This document shows positions 54,871-63,806 of a DNA stretch of 64,000 bases, piece after piece. Each line of letters starts with the position of its first letter. Position 1 is the stretch's first letter. The translations under genes were made by a program, and so were the position numbers. Under the pieces are notes generated by a model. It was not told where the DNA came from. It made no database searches and saw only the letters and a program-made list of their open reading frames with translations. This DNA is from an uncultured Kordia sp. (lineage in GTDB: Bacteria > Bacteroidota > Bacteroidia > Flavobacteriales > Flavobacteriaceae): NCBI RefSeq assembly GCF_947496985.1, contig NZ_CANMEZ010000002.1:701803-765802 (forward strand). The letters are read 5' to 3'.

Positions 54871-56268
54871 ATGAAAAACAAAATCACCATATTAATTATT
54901 GCGTCTATTGCCACGTTGGCTGCTTTATCTGGTATTCAAGGATATTTAATAGAGAACGCGTATCAATTGGAAAAAAAATTATTCATTCAGGAAACGGACG
55001 AAGCTATTTCTGACATTGACAATCATCCTGAGTTAGATTCGTTAACAGATATCATTGGCGAAGAACTTAAAGGAAACTTAAGCGATTATAAAAACAAACG
55101 TATTACAAAAGCGGAAGTAATTCGAAAATTAAAAGCTCAAGGCGATAGCGTCAATCCACAATACATGAAGCGTTATAATACAGAATTGGACAGTATAAAC
55201 TTAGGATATAAAATTCGTTACAAACGTCAAATAACGAGCATTGTTACTTTTGATGGTAAAAAAATTGATTCTATTTTTCCATTTTCTAAAAATAGAGATC
55301 TAGCCATATTAGGAGAAGCTTTTCAAGATGAAGAATCGCAAACCATAAAAAGCGCACGTACGTTTACAGAGTTTGAATATGTAGAAAAATTAAACGATAG
55401 TATTTTTGTAAATAGTAGTATTGATTTAGAAATCAAAACCAAAGACGTTATTGTAATTACAGACTGGAAAAGTATTGTATTTCGCAGAATGGCAACCTTG
55501 CTAATTTTCTCGGTATTACTCTTCTTATTTGTGGTTGGATTGCTGTATTATTCCATTAAAAACTTAATCAATCAGAAAAAAATAACAGAAATTAAAACAG
55601 ATTTTATCAATAATATTACACACGAACTCAAAACGCCATTGGCAACTTTAAGTGTCGCTTCTAAAAGTTTGAAAAATAAAGAAATTCAAAATACACCTGA
55701 AGCTTTTGAAAACACCTTAAATATTGTGGATAGACAGAATACGCGTTTACAAAAATTAATTGATCAAGTGTTGACGAATAGTTTGAGTTCGGAAGACATT
55801 GTATTATCTAAAGATGCCGTAGTAGATACGACGTATTTTAAAGATTTGGTAGATGATTTCAAACTATCTACACAGCAAAAATCATTAAAACTCATCAACG
55901 ATGTATACAAAGAAGATGTCATTTTACGTATAGATACATTTCACTTTACAACGGCTTTGATCAATATTTTAGAGAATGCTGTAAAGTATGGAAACGACGA
56001 AACAGAAATTCATTTAACAACACGTTTAAAAAACAATAAGTACATCATTAAAATCAGTGATAACGGTACGGGAATTTCTGAGAAAGATCAAACACAAATT
56101 TTTGACAAATTTTACAGAGTCAGTCATGGCAATGTTCACAATGTAAAAGGATTAGGCTTAGGTTTGTATTATACACATCAAATAGTACATGCACACCAAG
56201 GAAAAATTACGGTACAGAGTGAACTTACAAAAGGAACAACATTTACCATTATAATACCAATTAACTAA
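54871..56268 (+). CDS. Sensor histidine kinase (HisKA type)
   Basis: This 465-residue kinase has an N-terminal membrane segment, an extracytoplasmic region of about 190 residues rich in charged helices, and a second membrane segment (LLIFSVLLFLFVVGLLYYSI, about 210-230). The cytoplasmic kinase has the H box FINNITHELKTPLATLS and ATP-binding N, G1 and G2 boxes (ILENAVKYGND, ISDNGTGIS, GLGLGLYY). It phosphorylates the response regulator whose ATG overlaps its stop codon (TAATG). Confidence 0.94.
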   Translation: MKNKITILIIASIATLAALSGIQGYLIENAYQLEKKLFIQETDEAISDIDNHPELDSLTDIIGEELKGNLSDYKNKRITKAEVIRKLKAQGDSVNPQYMKRYNTELDSINLGYKIRYKRQITSIVTFDGKKIDSIFPFSKNRDLAILGEAFQDEESQTIKSARTFTEFEYVEKLNDSIFVNSSIDLEIKTKDVIVITDWKSIVFRRMATLLIFSVLLFLFVVGLLYYSIKNLINQKKITEIKTDFINNITHELKTPLATLSVASKSLKNKEIQNTPEAFENTLNIVDRQNTRLQKLIDQVLTNSLSSEDIVLSKDAVVDTTYFKDLVDDFKLSTQQKSLKLINDVYKEDVILRIDTFHFTTALINILENAVKYGNDETEIHLTTRLKNNKYIIKISDNGTGISEKDQTQIFDKFYRVSHGNVHNVKGLGLGLYYTHQIVHAHQGKITVQSELTKGTTFTIIIPIN

Positions 56269-56984
56269 TGCAAAAAACCAAAGTTTTACTCGCAGAAGAC
56301 GATTACGATTTCGGAAGTATTTTAAAGCAATACTTGGCAATTCACAATTTTGAAGTGGTTTGGGCTAAAGACGGCAAAGAAGCTTTGGCATTTTTTACGG
56401 CGGCAGAACATCAGGAAAGCAATGCTTTTGATATTTGTGTATTTGATGTAATGATGCCAAAATTGGATGGTTTTTCATTAGCTGAAAAAGTGATTCAATT
56501 CAACCCAGAAATTCCATTCATCTTTTTAACAGCTAAGAAGATGAAAGAAGATAAAATACGAGGATTAAAACTCGGAGCTGACGATTATATCGTCAAACCA
56601 TTTGAAGCAGACATTTTAGTTTTACGTCTACAAAACATATTGAAACGAACACAAAAGACAAACATTTCATCAAAAAACGAACAAGAATATTCAATCGGAA
56701 ATTATGTTTTTGACACAGTAAACTATCAATTAAAATTCAATGGAGAAACCCAACGAATTACTGAAAAAGAAGCGCAACTTATTCAGTATTTCTATGACCA
56801 TAAAAACCAAATGATAAAACGAGAAGACGTTCTTGAAAATGTTTGGGGAAATGATGATTTCTTTTCCGGAAGAAGCATGGATGTATTCATTAGCAGACTT
56901 CGGAAATATTTTAAACAAGATTCAAATATCGCTATTGAAAGTACACGCGGTGTAGGATTGACATTTAAAATCATCACAAATTAA
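56268..56984 (+). CDS. OmpR/PhoB-type response regulator
   Basis: This 238-residue regulator has a receiver domain (Asp in FDICVFDVMMPKLDGF, Lys in DDYIVKPFE) and a winged-helix output domain (RITEKEAQLIQYFYDHKNQMIKREDVLENVWG ... MDVFISRLRKYF). Its start overlaps the kinase stop by one base, so translation is coupled. Its likely target is the phased GTTAA array upstream of the operon. Confidence 0.95.
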   Translation: MQKTKVLLAEDDYDFGSILKQYLAIHNFEVVWAKDGKEALAFFTAAEHQESNAFDICVFDVMMPKLDGFSLAEKVIQFNPEIPFIFLTAKKMKEDKIRGLKLGADDYIVKPFEADILVLRLQNILKRTQKTNISSKNEQEYSIGNYVFDTVNYQLKFNGETQRITEKEAQLIQYFYDHKNQMIKREDVLENVWGNDDFFSGRSMDVFISRLRKYFKQDSNIAIESTRGVGLTFKIITN

Positions 56985-57010
56985 TTTTACATCATTAAAA
57001 AAACGAACAA

Positions 57011-58339
57011 ATGAAAACTTATTTTATAACAGTTATATACATCGTATTTGCCTGCGCATTTAGTAATGCACAAGAAGCACCAACACCGCCAACGCCACCA
57101 TCAACAAGTAGTGTAAGCAAAAGCTCTACACAAACTGAAAGCACCTCTATTTCTATTAGTTACACGGATGAAGACTATAAATTACGAGCGCGTTTTCCAA
57201 AAAACAGGTATGAAAAATTGAAAGCACTTATTCAAAATGAACTTGGTGGAAAAAACATGGATATTGGCAAAGGATATTCTAAATGGAGTAATGATGAGAA
57301 GGTATATTACATTAAACTGACTGAAAAAAGTCTTCGTATTTCCTTAGATTTAACAGTTGCTTCTCCAGAGTTAGCGGACAAGTTTTCTGAAATGGGAAAA
57401 GATATTAAAATGATTGTATCTGGCACCAATGCCAATGATGAAAGAGTACGTATGCAGCGTGAAGCAGATCGCATGCGAAGTGAAGCAGATCGTATGCAAC
57501 GCGAAGCAGAACGTTTGGAGCTCCAAGTAAAACGTGATGCTAAACGTATACAACGTGAAAAACAACGTGTAAAGAAAGAAGCAGAACGCGAAATACAACG
57601 TATGGCACGCGAAGAAAAACGCTTGGCGCAACGTGTAGAAATGGAAGCAAAACGAGTAGAACGTGATGCAAAACGTATAGAAATGGAAGCAAAACGTTTG
57701 GATAGAGAAGCAAAACGCTTTGAAGAAAGAGCGCGTCATAAAGGCGGTGTTAGCCGATCTATTAAAAACTTACTTAATGATTCCAAAACCTTATATTCTG
57801 GAAACTCTAAAAGTTATAACAATTGGATTTGGCCGGCAATTCAGGATAGACTGATAGAAAAACTAAAAGCTGACAAACTAGTTTCTTCTGCGGATGATAT
57901 TACTTTTACTTCCGAAAGAGACCGATTGTATGTAAATGGAGAACAGTTATCTGAACGTCAAAATGAATCGTACAGGAAAATGTTGATGGACGCAGGGATT
58001 CAACCAAGTTCAGATTTTTCATTTTACAAACAAGGAAATCATATTGTTGTTATTGGCTTGAATGCGAAAATTAAAAAATTCTTTACAGATATACATTCAA
58101 AAGGATTTATTTCATCAACGGATGAAGCTGTAAAAATATTTATTAATGGAAATTCTGTAGTTCAAAACGGAACAGACTTGTCTGCAGATAAAGTAGCTAC
58201 ATACAACGCTATTCTTGCAGAAAATGGTATTATTCCAGCTCCAGGAAAATATATTGAAATGAAAAAAGCAGGAAGCTACCGACTAGGGTATAGTTTAGGG
58301 AAAAATGGAATTATTGGTACTTGGATTGAAGAAGATTGA
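57011..58339 (+). CDS. Exported protein with long Arg/Glu-rich coiled coil
   Basis: This 442-residue protein has a signal peptide (ITVIYIVFACAFSNAQ) and a Pro/Ser/Thr-rich stretch. A small domain (about 55-135) is followed by about 14 consecutive heptads at residues 147-245 (patterns EMEAKRV, ERDAKRI, DREAKRF). A C-terminal domain follows, with two similar segments (LYVNGEQLSERQNESYRKMLMDAGI and IFINGNSVVQNGTDLSADKVATYNAILAENGI). I do not recognise it. It is 26 bp downstream of the response regulator and shares its terminator, so it is probably the system's envelope partner or main target. Confidence 0.8.
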   Translation: MKTYFITVIYIVFACAFSNAQEAPTPPTPPSTSSVSKSSTQTESTSISISYTDEDYKLRARFPKNRYEKLKALIQNELGGKNMDIGKGYSKWSNDEKVYYIKLTEKSLRISLDLTVASPELADKFSEMGKDIKMIVSGTNANDERVRMQREADRMRSEADRMQREAERLELQVKRDAKRIQREKQRVKKEAEREIQRMAREEKRLAQRVEMEAKRVERDAKRIEMEAKRLDREAKRFEERARHKGGVSRSIKNLLNDSKTLYSGNSKSYNNWIWPAIQDRLIEKLKADKLVSSADDITFTSERDRLYVNGEQLSERQNESYRKMLMDAGIQPSSDFSFYKQGNHIVVIGLNAKIKKFFTDIHSKGFISSTDEAVKIFINGNSVVQNGTDLSADKVATYNAILAENGIIPAPGKYIEMKKAGSYRLGYSLGKNGIIGTWIEED

Positions 58340-58366
58340 TATGATAATAATTTTATATACAAACAC

Positions 58367-58405
58367 AAACCCCTTTATCAGCGATTACTGACAAAGGGGT
58401 TTTCT
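58367..58405. terminator. Terminator between convergent genes
   Basis: AACCCCTTTATCAG and CTGACAAAGGGGTT form a long stem with one mismatch, with a T-rich tail on the plus strand. It separates the two-component operon from the S8 protease gene. Confidence 0.85.
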
Positions 58406-58413
58406 TATTACTT

Positions 58414-60078
58414 TCATTTTTTCTTCTTAGAAACCTCTTCTGCTAACAACAACGCATTATAGGCGTTTACTATTTTCCCTGATTTAGATAAAGAACTGAA
58501 AGGTACTTTGTTGGGATCTTGTTTTTCTCCTCTAGCATATGGTTTTAGCACATCAATATCATATGAAACTCCTGATTCCATAATGATTTGTTTTACTTCG
58601 GAGGCTGATAGATTAGGGTAATACGAAAACAGTAAACTTGCGATACCACTTACTACAGCACATGACAAAGATGTACCTGTATCTTTAACTTTTCCTGATC
58701 TGCTTAAAGAGGTAATTCTGGTTCCTGGCGCAAAAATATCCACATTTTTCTTTCCATAATTTGAGTTACTAAATACTAGAGTAGAATCTATGTTTTGAGA
58801 CGTATTTCCAACTTTGATAAAGTTTCTAACAGATTCAATACCGTTAATATTGTCTGTAGGAAAATCATTGTTCTTGTCTATATTCAAGCCATTGTTTCCA
58901 GATGACGTCACTATTAATACGTCATGATCTTCCGCATATTTAATAGCTTCATTAACCCATTCAGGATACATAGAGAATGTTTTTCCTAAACTCATATTAA
59001 TCACTTTTGCACCGTTATCTACCGCATACCGAATTGCTAGAGTAATATCTTTATCAAATTCATTACCTACAACTGCAATACTCAACGGCATTAGTTGTAC
59101 ATTATCATTGATGCCATTTATACCGATATTATTGTTTCGTGTTGCTGCAATAAGAGATGCGATTTGTGTTGCATGATTTATGCCGTATATTCCTTGTACA
59201 TTATTGTTTCCGTAGGGGAAATCATTTAGATTATGTATATCGTCGTTTGTTAATAAACGATCGTTGTAATCAAAATTAAGTAGTGTATTTATTTTAAATT
59301 TTTCAAAATTAACACGACTATCAACCCACTTTTCATCAATGTTATATTTGATATAATATACTAATTTTGAGATTGATTCTTTTTCGTCTACATCTGAAAT
59401 TGTAAGTTTCAAGGAGTCCAAAGTTGAAGATGCGTAATTCTCTTTTGGAAAATACTTTTTAGCAATACTTTTACCTTTAAGGAATCGTCTTTCGATTCGT
59501 TTAAATCTAGCTATTTCTGATTTTCTTTTTTCAACTTCAAAATTATAAGCTAGATACGCTTTTTGATATAACTTAAAATTCTCAATGTCTTTCTTTGGAA
59601 CGTCTGATATAGAATTATATTTATCAAATAATGGTTTATATTTTCTTAGAATTCTTACATATTCATAACTCGTATAGGGTACATTATCTCCTTTGTTTGT
59701 TCCTACATAGTTCCAACCATGAATATCGTCTATATAACCATTGTTATCATCATCAATTCCATTATTAGGAATTTCATCTTTGTTAATCCAAATCTGATTT
59801 TTTAAGTCGTCATGATTAATATCAATTTCTGAATCAATTACAGCAACAATTATTGAACTATGTTTTTTAGTTTTTAAAAATTGATATGCCTTATCTAAAC
59901 TTATCCCAGGAATAGAATCATCAATAATATCTTTATGTTGCCATTCAGCCCATTCTTTATTAGTTAATTTTTGTTTAGAAACTGCATTCTTAACAGGTAC
60001 AAATTGAAACTGATTTTGTGAAATAGCTGAGTAACTATATAATAAAAGTAAAACAAGGAATTTTATAGTTTGTAACAT
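58414..60078 (-). CDS. S8 subtilisin-like serine protease
   Basis: This 554-residue protease has a signal peptide (FLVLLLLYSYSAISQ). The subtilisin triad is complete: Asp82 in VAVIDSEID, His302 in GINHATQIAS and Ser470 in GTSLSCAVVSG, with Asn in SSGNNG as oxyanion residue. The about 220 residues between Asp and His are an insert, a known feature of some Bacteroidota S8 enzymes. There is no T9SS domain; the protein ends EEVSKKKK. Just upstream lies a decayed copy of its own 3' end (60084-60170), so a tandem duplication once existed here. Confidence 0.91.
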   Translation of the reverse strand: MLQTIKFLVLLLLYSYSAISQNQFQFVPVKNAVSKQKLTNKEWAEWQHKDIIDDSIPGISLDKAYQFLKTKKHSSIIVAVIDSEIDINHDDLKNQIWINKDEIPNNGIDDDNNGYIDDIHGWNYVGTNKGDNVPYTSYEYVRILRKYKPLFDKYNSISDVPKKDIENFKLYQKAYLAYNFEVEKRKSEIARFKRIERRFLKGKSIAKKYFPKENYASSTLDSLKLTISDVDEKESISKLVYYIKYNIDEKWVDSRVNFEKFKINTLLNFDYNDRLLTNDDIHNLNDFPYGNNNVQGIYGINHATQIASLIAATRNNNIGINGINDNVQLMPLSIAVVGNEFDKDITLAIRYAVDNGAKVINMSLGKTFSMYPEWVNEAIKYAEDHDVLIVTSSGNNGLNIDKNNDFPTDNINGIESVRNFIKVGNTSQNIDSTLVFSNSNYGKKNVDIFAPGTRITSLSRSGKVKDTGTSLSCAVVSGIASLLFSYYPNLSASEVKQIIMESGVSYDIDVLKPYARGEKQDPNKVPFSSLSKSGKIVNAYNALLLAEEVSKKKK

Positions 60079-60083
60079 CTAAC

Positions 60084-60170
60084 TTATTTACGTCTTTTCT
60101 TCTTCTTAGAAACTTCTTCTGCCATCAATAAAACATTACAGGCATTTACTATTTTAACTGATTTGGATAG
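60084..60170 (-). pseudogene. 3' remnant of a second S8 protease gene
   Basis: Read on the minus strand this encodes LSKSVKIVNACNVLLMAEEV then SKKKKRRK and a stop. It closely matches the last residues of the intact S8 protease (LSKSGKIVNAYNALLLAEEV SKKKK). It has no start and no upstream part: the matching reading frame is lost beyond about 60170. The remnant is best explained by tandem duplication followed by deletion of most of one copy. Confidence 0.75.
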
Positions 60171-60248
60171 AGGAAGGTAATATAAATTATTTTATATTAT
60201 AAATTGAAACTTTATTTCTACTTTTAATTAAAATTTGTTTTTCTTCAA

Positions 60249-61385
60249 ATGTTTAAAGATTTAAACCTTAATATTTTTAATTTATTAATTTTTGCAGGAA
60301 TAATTCAAGGATTTATCTTTGGGTTTATTGTTTTATTTAATAAAAAATTTACAACAAAAGCTAGCTCTTATTTAGCTACATGTATGCTTTTATTATCATT
60401 AAGTAATCTACAATATTGGTTAATTGATATAAAAAGTGTAGAAAAGTATAATTTTTTAAAATATATTTATATCCCTTGGCATTGGTTAATAATGCCAGCT
60501 TTTTATCTATTTGTCTATAAATATTTGCAAAAAAAGGAAACTTTAAGCAAAAGAATGAAAATCTTTCTTTTTGCTCCATTTATATGCGTAAGTGCTTTAG
60601 TCATTGTTTTATTGTTTTATAAGTTTCTGATAAATAATAATTATAATTTCCCTTCCCACTTTAATCGAGGAATTTTTATATACTTGGATTTTCTATCTAT
60701 AATATTCAGCGTTTCCATTATATATTTAATTTTCAGCCTGTTAAGAAAATATGAAATAAAAAATAAAGAATACGATGCACATCAAATAGTTTCACAAACT
60801 CACTGGCTAAAACGTCTTATTACTATTGGGTTGATTACTTGTTTTTTTTGGATTATAGCAATTGTAATTACCATTTATTCTAATGAACAAAATCTTTCAT
60901 TATTTTACTTTTTATGGTTAGGTATGTCAATTATTATTTATTATTTAGGATACGTTGGTATTAACAAATTACAGTTGATCAAAGAACGAAAGAAAATAAG
61001 GGCTTCTCGGGAAGCACAAAAAAATATTGTGATAAGTGATCTAAAAATAAAAACCGATAGTGTGTATGAAGAATTTGTTTTGTTAGTCAATAAACAATTC
61101 ACAAATCCTAATTTATCACTAGATGAAGTTAGTAAGCTATTAGGAGTTAGCTTAAGTTCTATATCTGAAAAAATTAAAAAATATAGTGGTAATAATTTCT
61201 CGACATATGTAAATACGTTACGAATAGAAAGAGCAAAAGAAATATTTAATAATTCTGATTTTGAAAACTATACTACTACAGCAATAGGTTTGGAAGCTGG
61301 TTTTAATTCAAGATCTAGTTTTTATAGAGCATTTAAAAAAATAGAGAAATGTTCCCCTCAAGAATATTTAAATTCACAAAAATAA
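60249..61385 (+). CDS. Membrane-bound AraC family regulator
   Basis: This 378-residue protein has seven or so membrane segments in residues 10-240 (NLLIFAGIIQGFIFGFIVLF, LATCMLLLSLSNLQYWLI, WLIMPAFYLFVY, FLFAPFICVSALVIVLLF and more). A cytoplasmic AraC-type DNA-binding domain follows (LSLDEVSKLLGVSLSSISEKIKKYS and YTTTAIGLEAGFNSRSSFYRAFKKI). This 'membrane sensor plus AraC' design is common in Bacteroidota and should link a membrane signal to transcription. It is followed by the 61474 lipoprotein genes, which are candidate targets. Confidence 0.9.
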   Translation: MFKDLNLNIFNLLIFAGIIQGFIFGFIVLFNKKFTTKASSYLATCMLLLSLSNLQYWLIDIKSVEKYNFLKYIYIPWHWLIMPAFYLFVYKYLQKKETLSKRMKIFLFAPFICVSALVIVLLFYKFLINNNYNFPSHFNRGIFIYLDFLSIIFSVSIIYLIFSLLRKYEIKNKEYDAHQIVSQTHWLKRLITIGLITCFFWIIAIVITIYSNEQNLSLFYFLWLGMSIIIYYLGYVGINKLQLIKERKKIRASREAQKNIVISDLKIKTDSVYEEFVLLVNKQFTNPNLSLDEVSKLLGVSLSSISEKIKKYSGNNFSTYVNTLRIERAKEIFNNSDFENYTTTAIGLEAGFNSRSSFYRAFKKIEKCSPQEYLNSQK

Positions 61386-61473
61386 GTGTCATTTTCTCCA
61401 GATTTGAGATTTTGACACACCTTTAAATGTATCTACATGTATTATTGCAATGTACAAACACAAATAGTAATTT

Positions 61474-63117
61474 ATGAAATCAATTAAAAATATATTGTTA
61501 CTAGTTTTAGTTTTATTATGCTTCATTAACTGTGAAAAAGAAACTAGTCTAGGTGAATTTGAAGAAATAATAAATACCGCAAAACAAGTGCCTTTTTCCT
61601 CCCGTTTAGTATATACCAACGAAATTGAAAGCAATCGTATGATTAGTGAAAAACTGAGAGGGTTAAACATACACCGAAACAATGCAAATTTTGAAAGTGA
61701 CAGCAACGATTTCTCTATAGATACCAATATTGCTAAATACGTAGAAAAAACAGACGGTAGCGGTTATTCATATACCTTTGCTATTAATCGTGAAGGTGCT
61801 ATAGCTGGCGAGGTTGAAAACTTAGTACTCTCCATAAATACAACTACAAAAGAGATAAGCACGATACTAATAAAGTATCATTATTCAACTACACAATTTC
61901 AAGAACTTTTGAGTACGGGACATGTAAGTACCTACAATGAAACAACAGTAACACCTGTAACGGGTAATTTTTCAAGCTTACTAACCGAAAGCAGTACACA
62001 ACCTTGTACTATAAGTATAAATACTTTTCACATAATTCCAACTGTTAATGGAGTGCAAGGAGCTACATATCAATATACGGCAACCAGTCAATGTCAACAT
62101 GAAATAGATCCTGATACAGGAGAAACAGAATGTGAAGTATATAGTGTACTAAATATATGGTGTCCTCCTGGTTCTAGCAATGGAAGTTCAAGTACTTCAA
62201 CTACCAGTGGAACAAATACTAATAGTACTCCTTCAAATGATCCTATAAACAATACGACTAATGGAGGCAGTACAACACCAACAAATTCTAATAACAATAA
62301 TGACGAAAACGAAATTGTAACAACTCCTCTTTTAACTCCACAACAAGAAATTAATAATTGTATAAATTTATCATTACAAGAGAGTAATTGGTTAAATTTA
62401 AGAGAAAACAATGCTGTTGCTTTAGAAATTAATAATTATTTACAAAGTGAAGGTTGTAACGAAACAACGCAGAATATTATCCATGATGCATTAATACTTC
62501 TAATTTTAGACGAAAATTTAACTTTTGAAAAGTATTTCGTGCAAAATATGGTGTTTTTTAAAGCACCAACTAACCCAATTCAGGATATAATTGAATATTT
62601 AAATTGTTTTGACACTTCTGCTCCAGCTGAATTAACAATTTTTTCTGATCAACCTGTGCCAGGAGATAGAGAAGAGACTTGGACTTGGGGAGGAGATGTA
62701 GGTCATGCATATATAGGGATAACTCAAGGAAATATTACTAGGATTCTAGGTTTATACCCTACTGAAAATACTACACCTTTAGACCCTAGTGCTCCTTTTA
62801 TTTATGGAAATGATGAAAATTATAATTCTGACATTTCCATTACTAAAGATATATCTAGCTCTGAATTAACAAATATATTAACAGAAATCACGACTAATAC
62901 CAATAATTATAATTTAAATACTAATAACTGTGCAACTTTTGCAATTCGAATGGCTAATATAGGAGGAATAACTTTACCAAGTACTGAGAGTTCATGGCCA
63001 GGTGGAGAAGGAAATAATCCTGCCGATTTAGGCGAAGATATTAGAGAAAGTAATATTATAGAGACTGAAGTAAATCCAATTACAAGAAACGCTCCTCAAA
63101 ATAATGGAAATTGTTAA
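61474..63117 (+). CDS. Lipoprotein with C-terminal permuted papain-like domain
   Basis: This 547-residue lipoprotein has a lipobox (LLCFINCEKE) and an N-terminal domain of unknown type. A low-complexity Ser/Thr/Asn linker follows at about 230-275 (SNGSSSTSTTSGTNTNS). A C-terminal domain contains GHAYIGITQGNITRILGLYP and, 70 residues later, YNLNTNNCATFAIRMANIGGITLP. The His-before-Cys order is that of circularly permuted NlpC/P60 or LRAT-like papain folds, which cut or transfer acyl or amide bonds and also serve as toxin domains. The substrate is unknown. It is followed 10 bp later by a small lipoprotein gene. Confidence 0.7.
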   Translation: MKSIKNILLLVLVLLCFINCEKETSLGEFEEIINTAKQVPFSSRLVYTNEIESNRMISEKLRGLNIHRNNANFESDSNDFSIDTNIAKYVEKTDGSGYSYTFAINREGAIAGEVENLVLSINTTTKEISTILIKYHYSTTQFQELLSTGHVSTYNETTVTPVTGNFSSLLTESSTQPCTISINTFHIIPTVNGVQGATYQYTATSQCQHEIDPDTGETECEVYSVLNIWCPPGSSNGSSSTSTTSGTNTNSTPSNDPINNTTNGGSTTPTNSNNNNDENEIVTTPLLTPQQEINNCINLSLQESNWLNLRENNAVALEINNYLQSEGCNETTQNIIHDALILLILDENLTFEKYFVQNMVFFKAPTNPIQDIIEYLNCFDTSAPAELTIFSDQPVPGDREETWTWGGDVGHAYIGITQGNITRILGLYPTENTTPLDPSAPFIYGNDENYNSDISITKDISSSELTNILTEITTNTNNYNLNTNNCATFAIRMANIGGITLPSTESSWPGGEGNNPADLGEDIRESNIIETEVNPITRNAPQNNGNC

Positions 63118-63127
63118 TACTTAAATT

Positions 63128-63610
63128 ATGAAAAAACATATCACAATCCTTTTATTTATTTTTATTATTTCATGTTCAAAAGACAAGCATAAAGATTACG
63201 AAGTAATGAATGATTTTATGAATAATATTTTTCTTGTTGAAAATTACAAAATAGAGTATTTGAATAAGTACATGACAGATGAGTATGTAGAAAAATATAA
63301 CTCTTTATCAAAAAAAGAAAATGAAATTCATGAAAAGTTCACAAAAGCTATTATAGATAAGGTTAAAAAAACATTATCAGATAATGACAATAAATATGAA
63401 ATAATTGAAGAAGAAAAACTCACTAAGGAAAAATATAAAGGCTATTACGACATTGACTATCAAGGAAATGGAAAGATATACAGATTAATAATTAATGAAA
63501 ATTATATATTATTCTTTATTCTTGAAAACCAGAAAATTTATTCGTTTTGCCCAGACATTTATCAATCTTCTAAAGGCAAAGTTATCCCATACTTTTTCTT
63601 TGAAAAATAA
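63128..63610 (+). CDS. Small lipoprotein downstream of papain-like lipoprotein
   Basis: This 160-residue lipoprotein has a lipobox (FIFIISCSKDK) and a charged helical-then-beta domain (EKFTKAIIDKVKKTLSDND ... YKGYYDIDYQGNGKIYRLI ... NYILFFILENQKIYSFC). I do not recognise it. It starts 10 bp after the papain-like lipoprotein, so they form an operon. Its size and place would suit an immunity or accessory role, which is inference only. Confidence 0.72.
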   Translation: MKKHITILLFIFIISCSKDKHKDYEVMNDFMNNIFLVENYKIEYLNKYMTDEYVEKYNSLSKKENEIHEKFTKAIIDKVKKTLSDNDNKYEIIEEEKLTKEKYKGYYDIDYQGNGKIYRLIINENYILFFILENQKIYSFCPDIYQSSKGKVIPYFFFEK

Positions 63611-63806
63611 AAATCCTCGTACTTATAAAATTATATATAGTACTTAATTTTTAATAATAATATTTAGTTCATAAAATAACTATAGCTCTATTCAAGCATT
63701 ATAGGTGACTTTCTGTGGTTAAAATTTTCAAAAAAATGATATAACAATATGTTATACAGAAAAAGAATTACTTCGAATAAAGTATAATTCCTTAACACAA
63801 AACAGC

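Noticed and set aside
57371-57739. 122-codon minus-strand ORF rich in Phe, Cys and His
   Set aside because: It is the antisense of the Arg/Glu heptad region of the 57011 gene. The repeat keeps the opposite frame open by composition.
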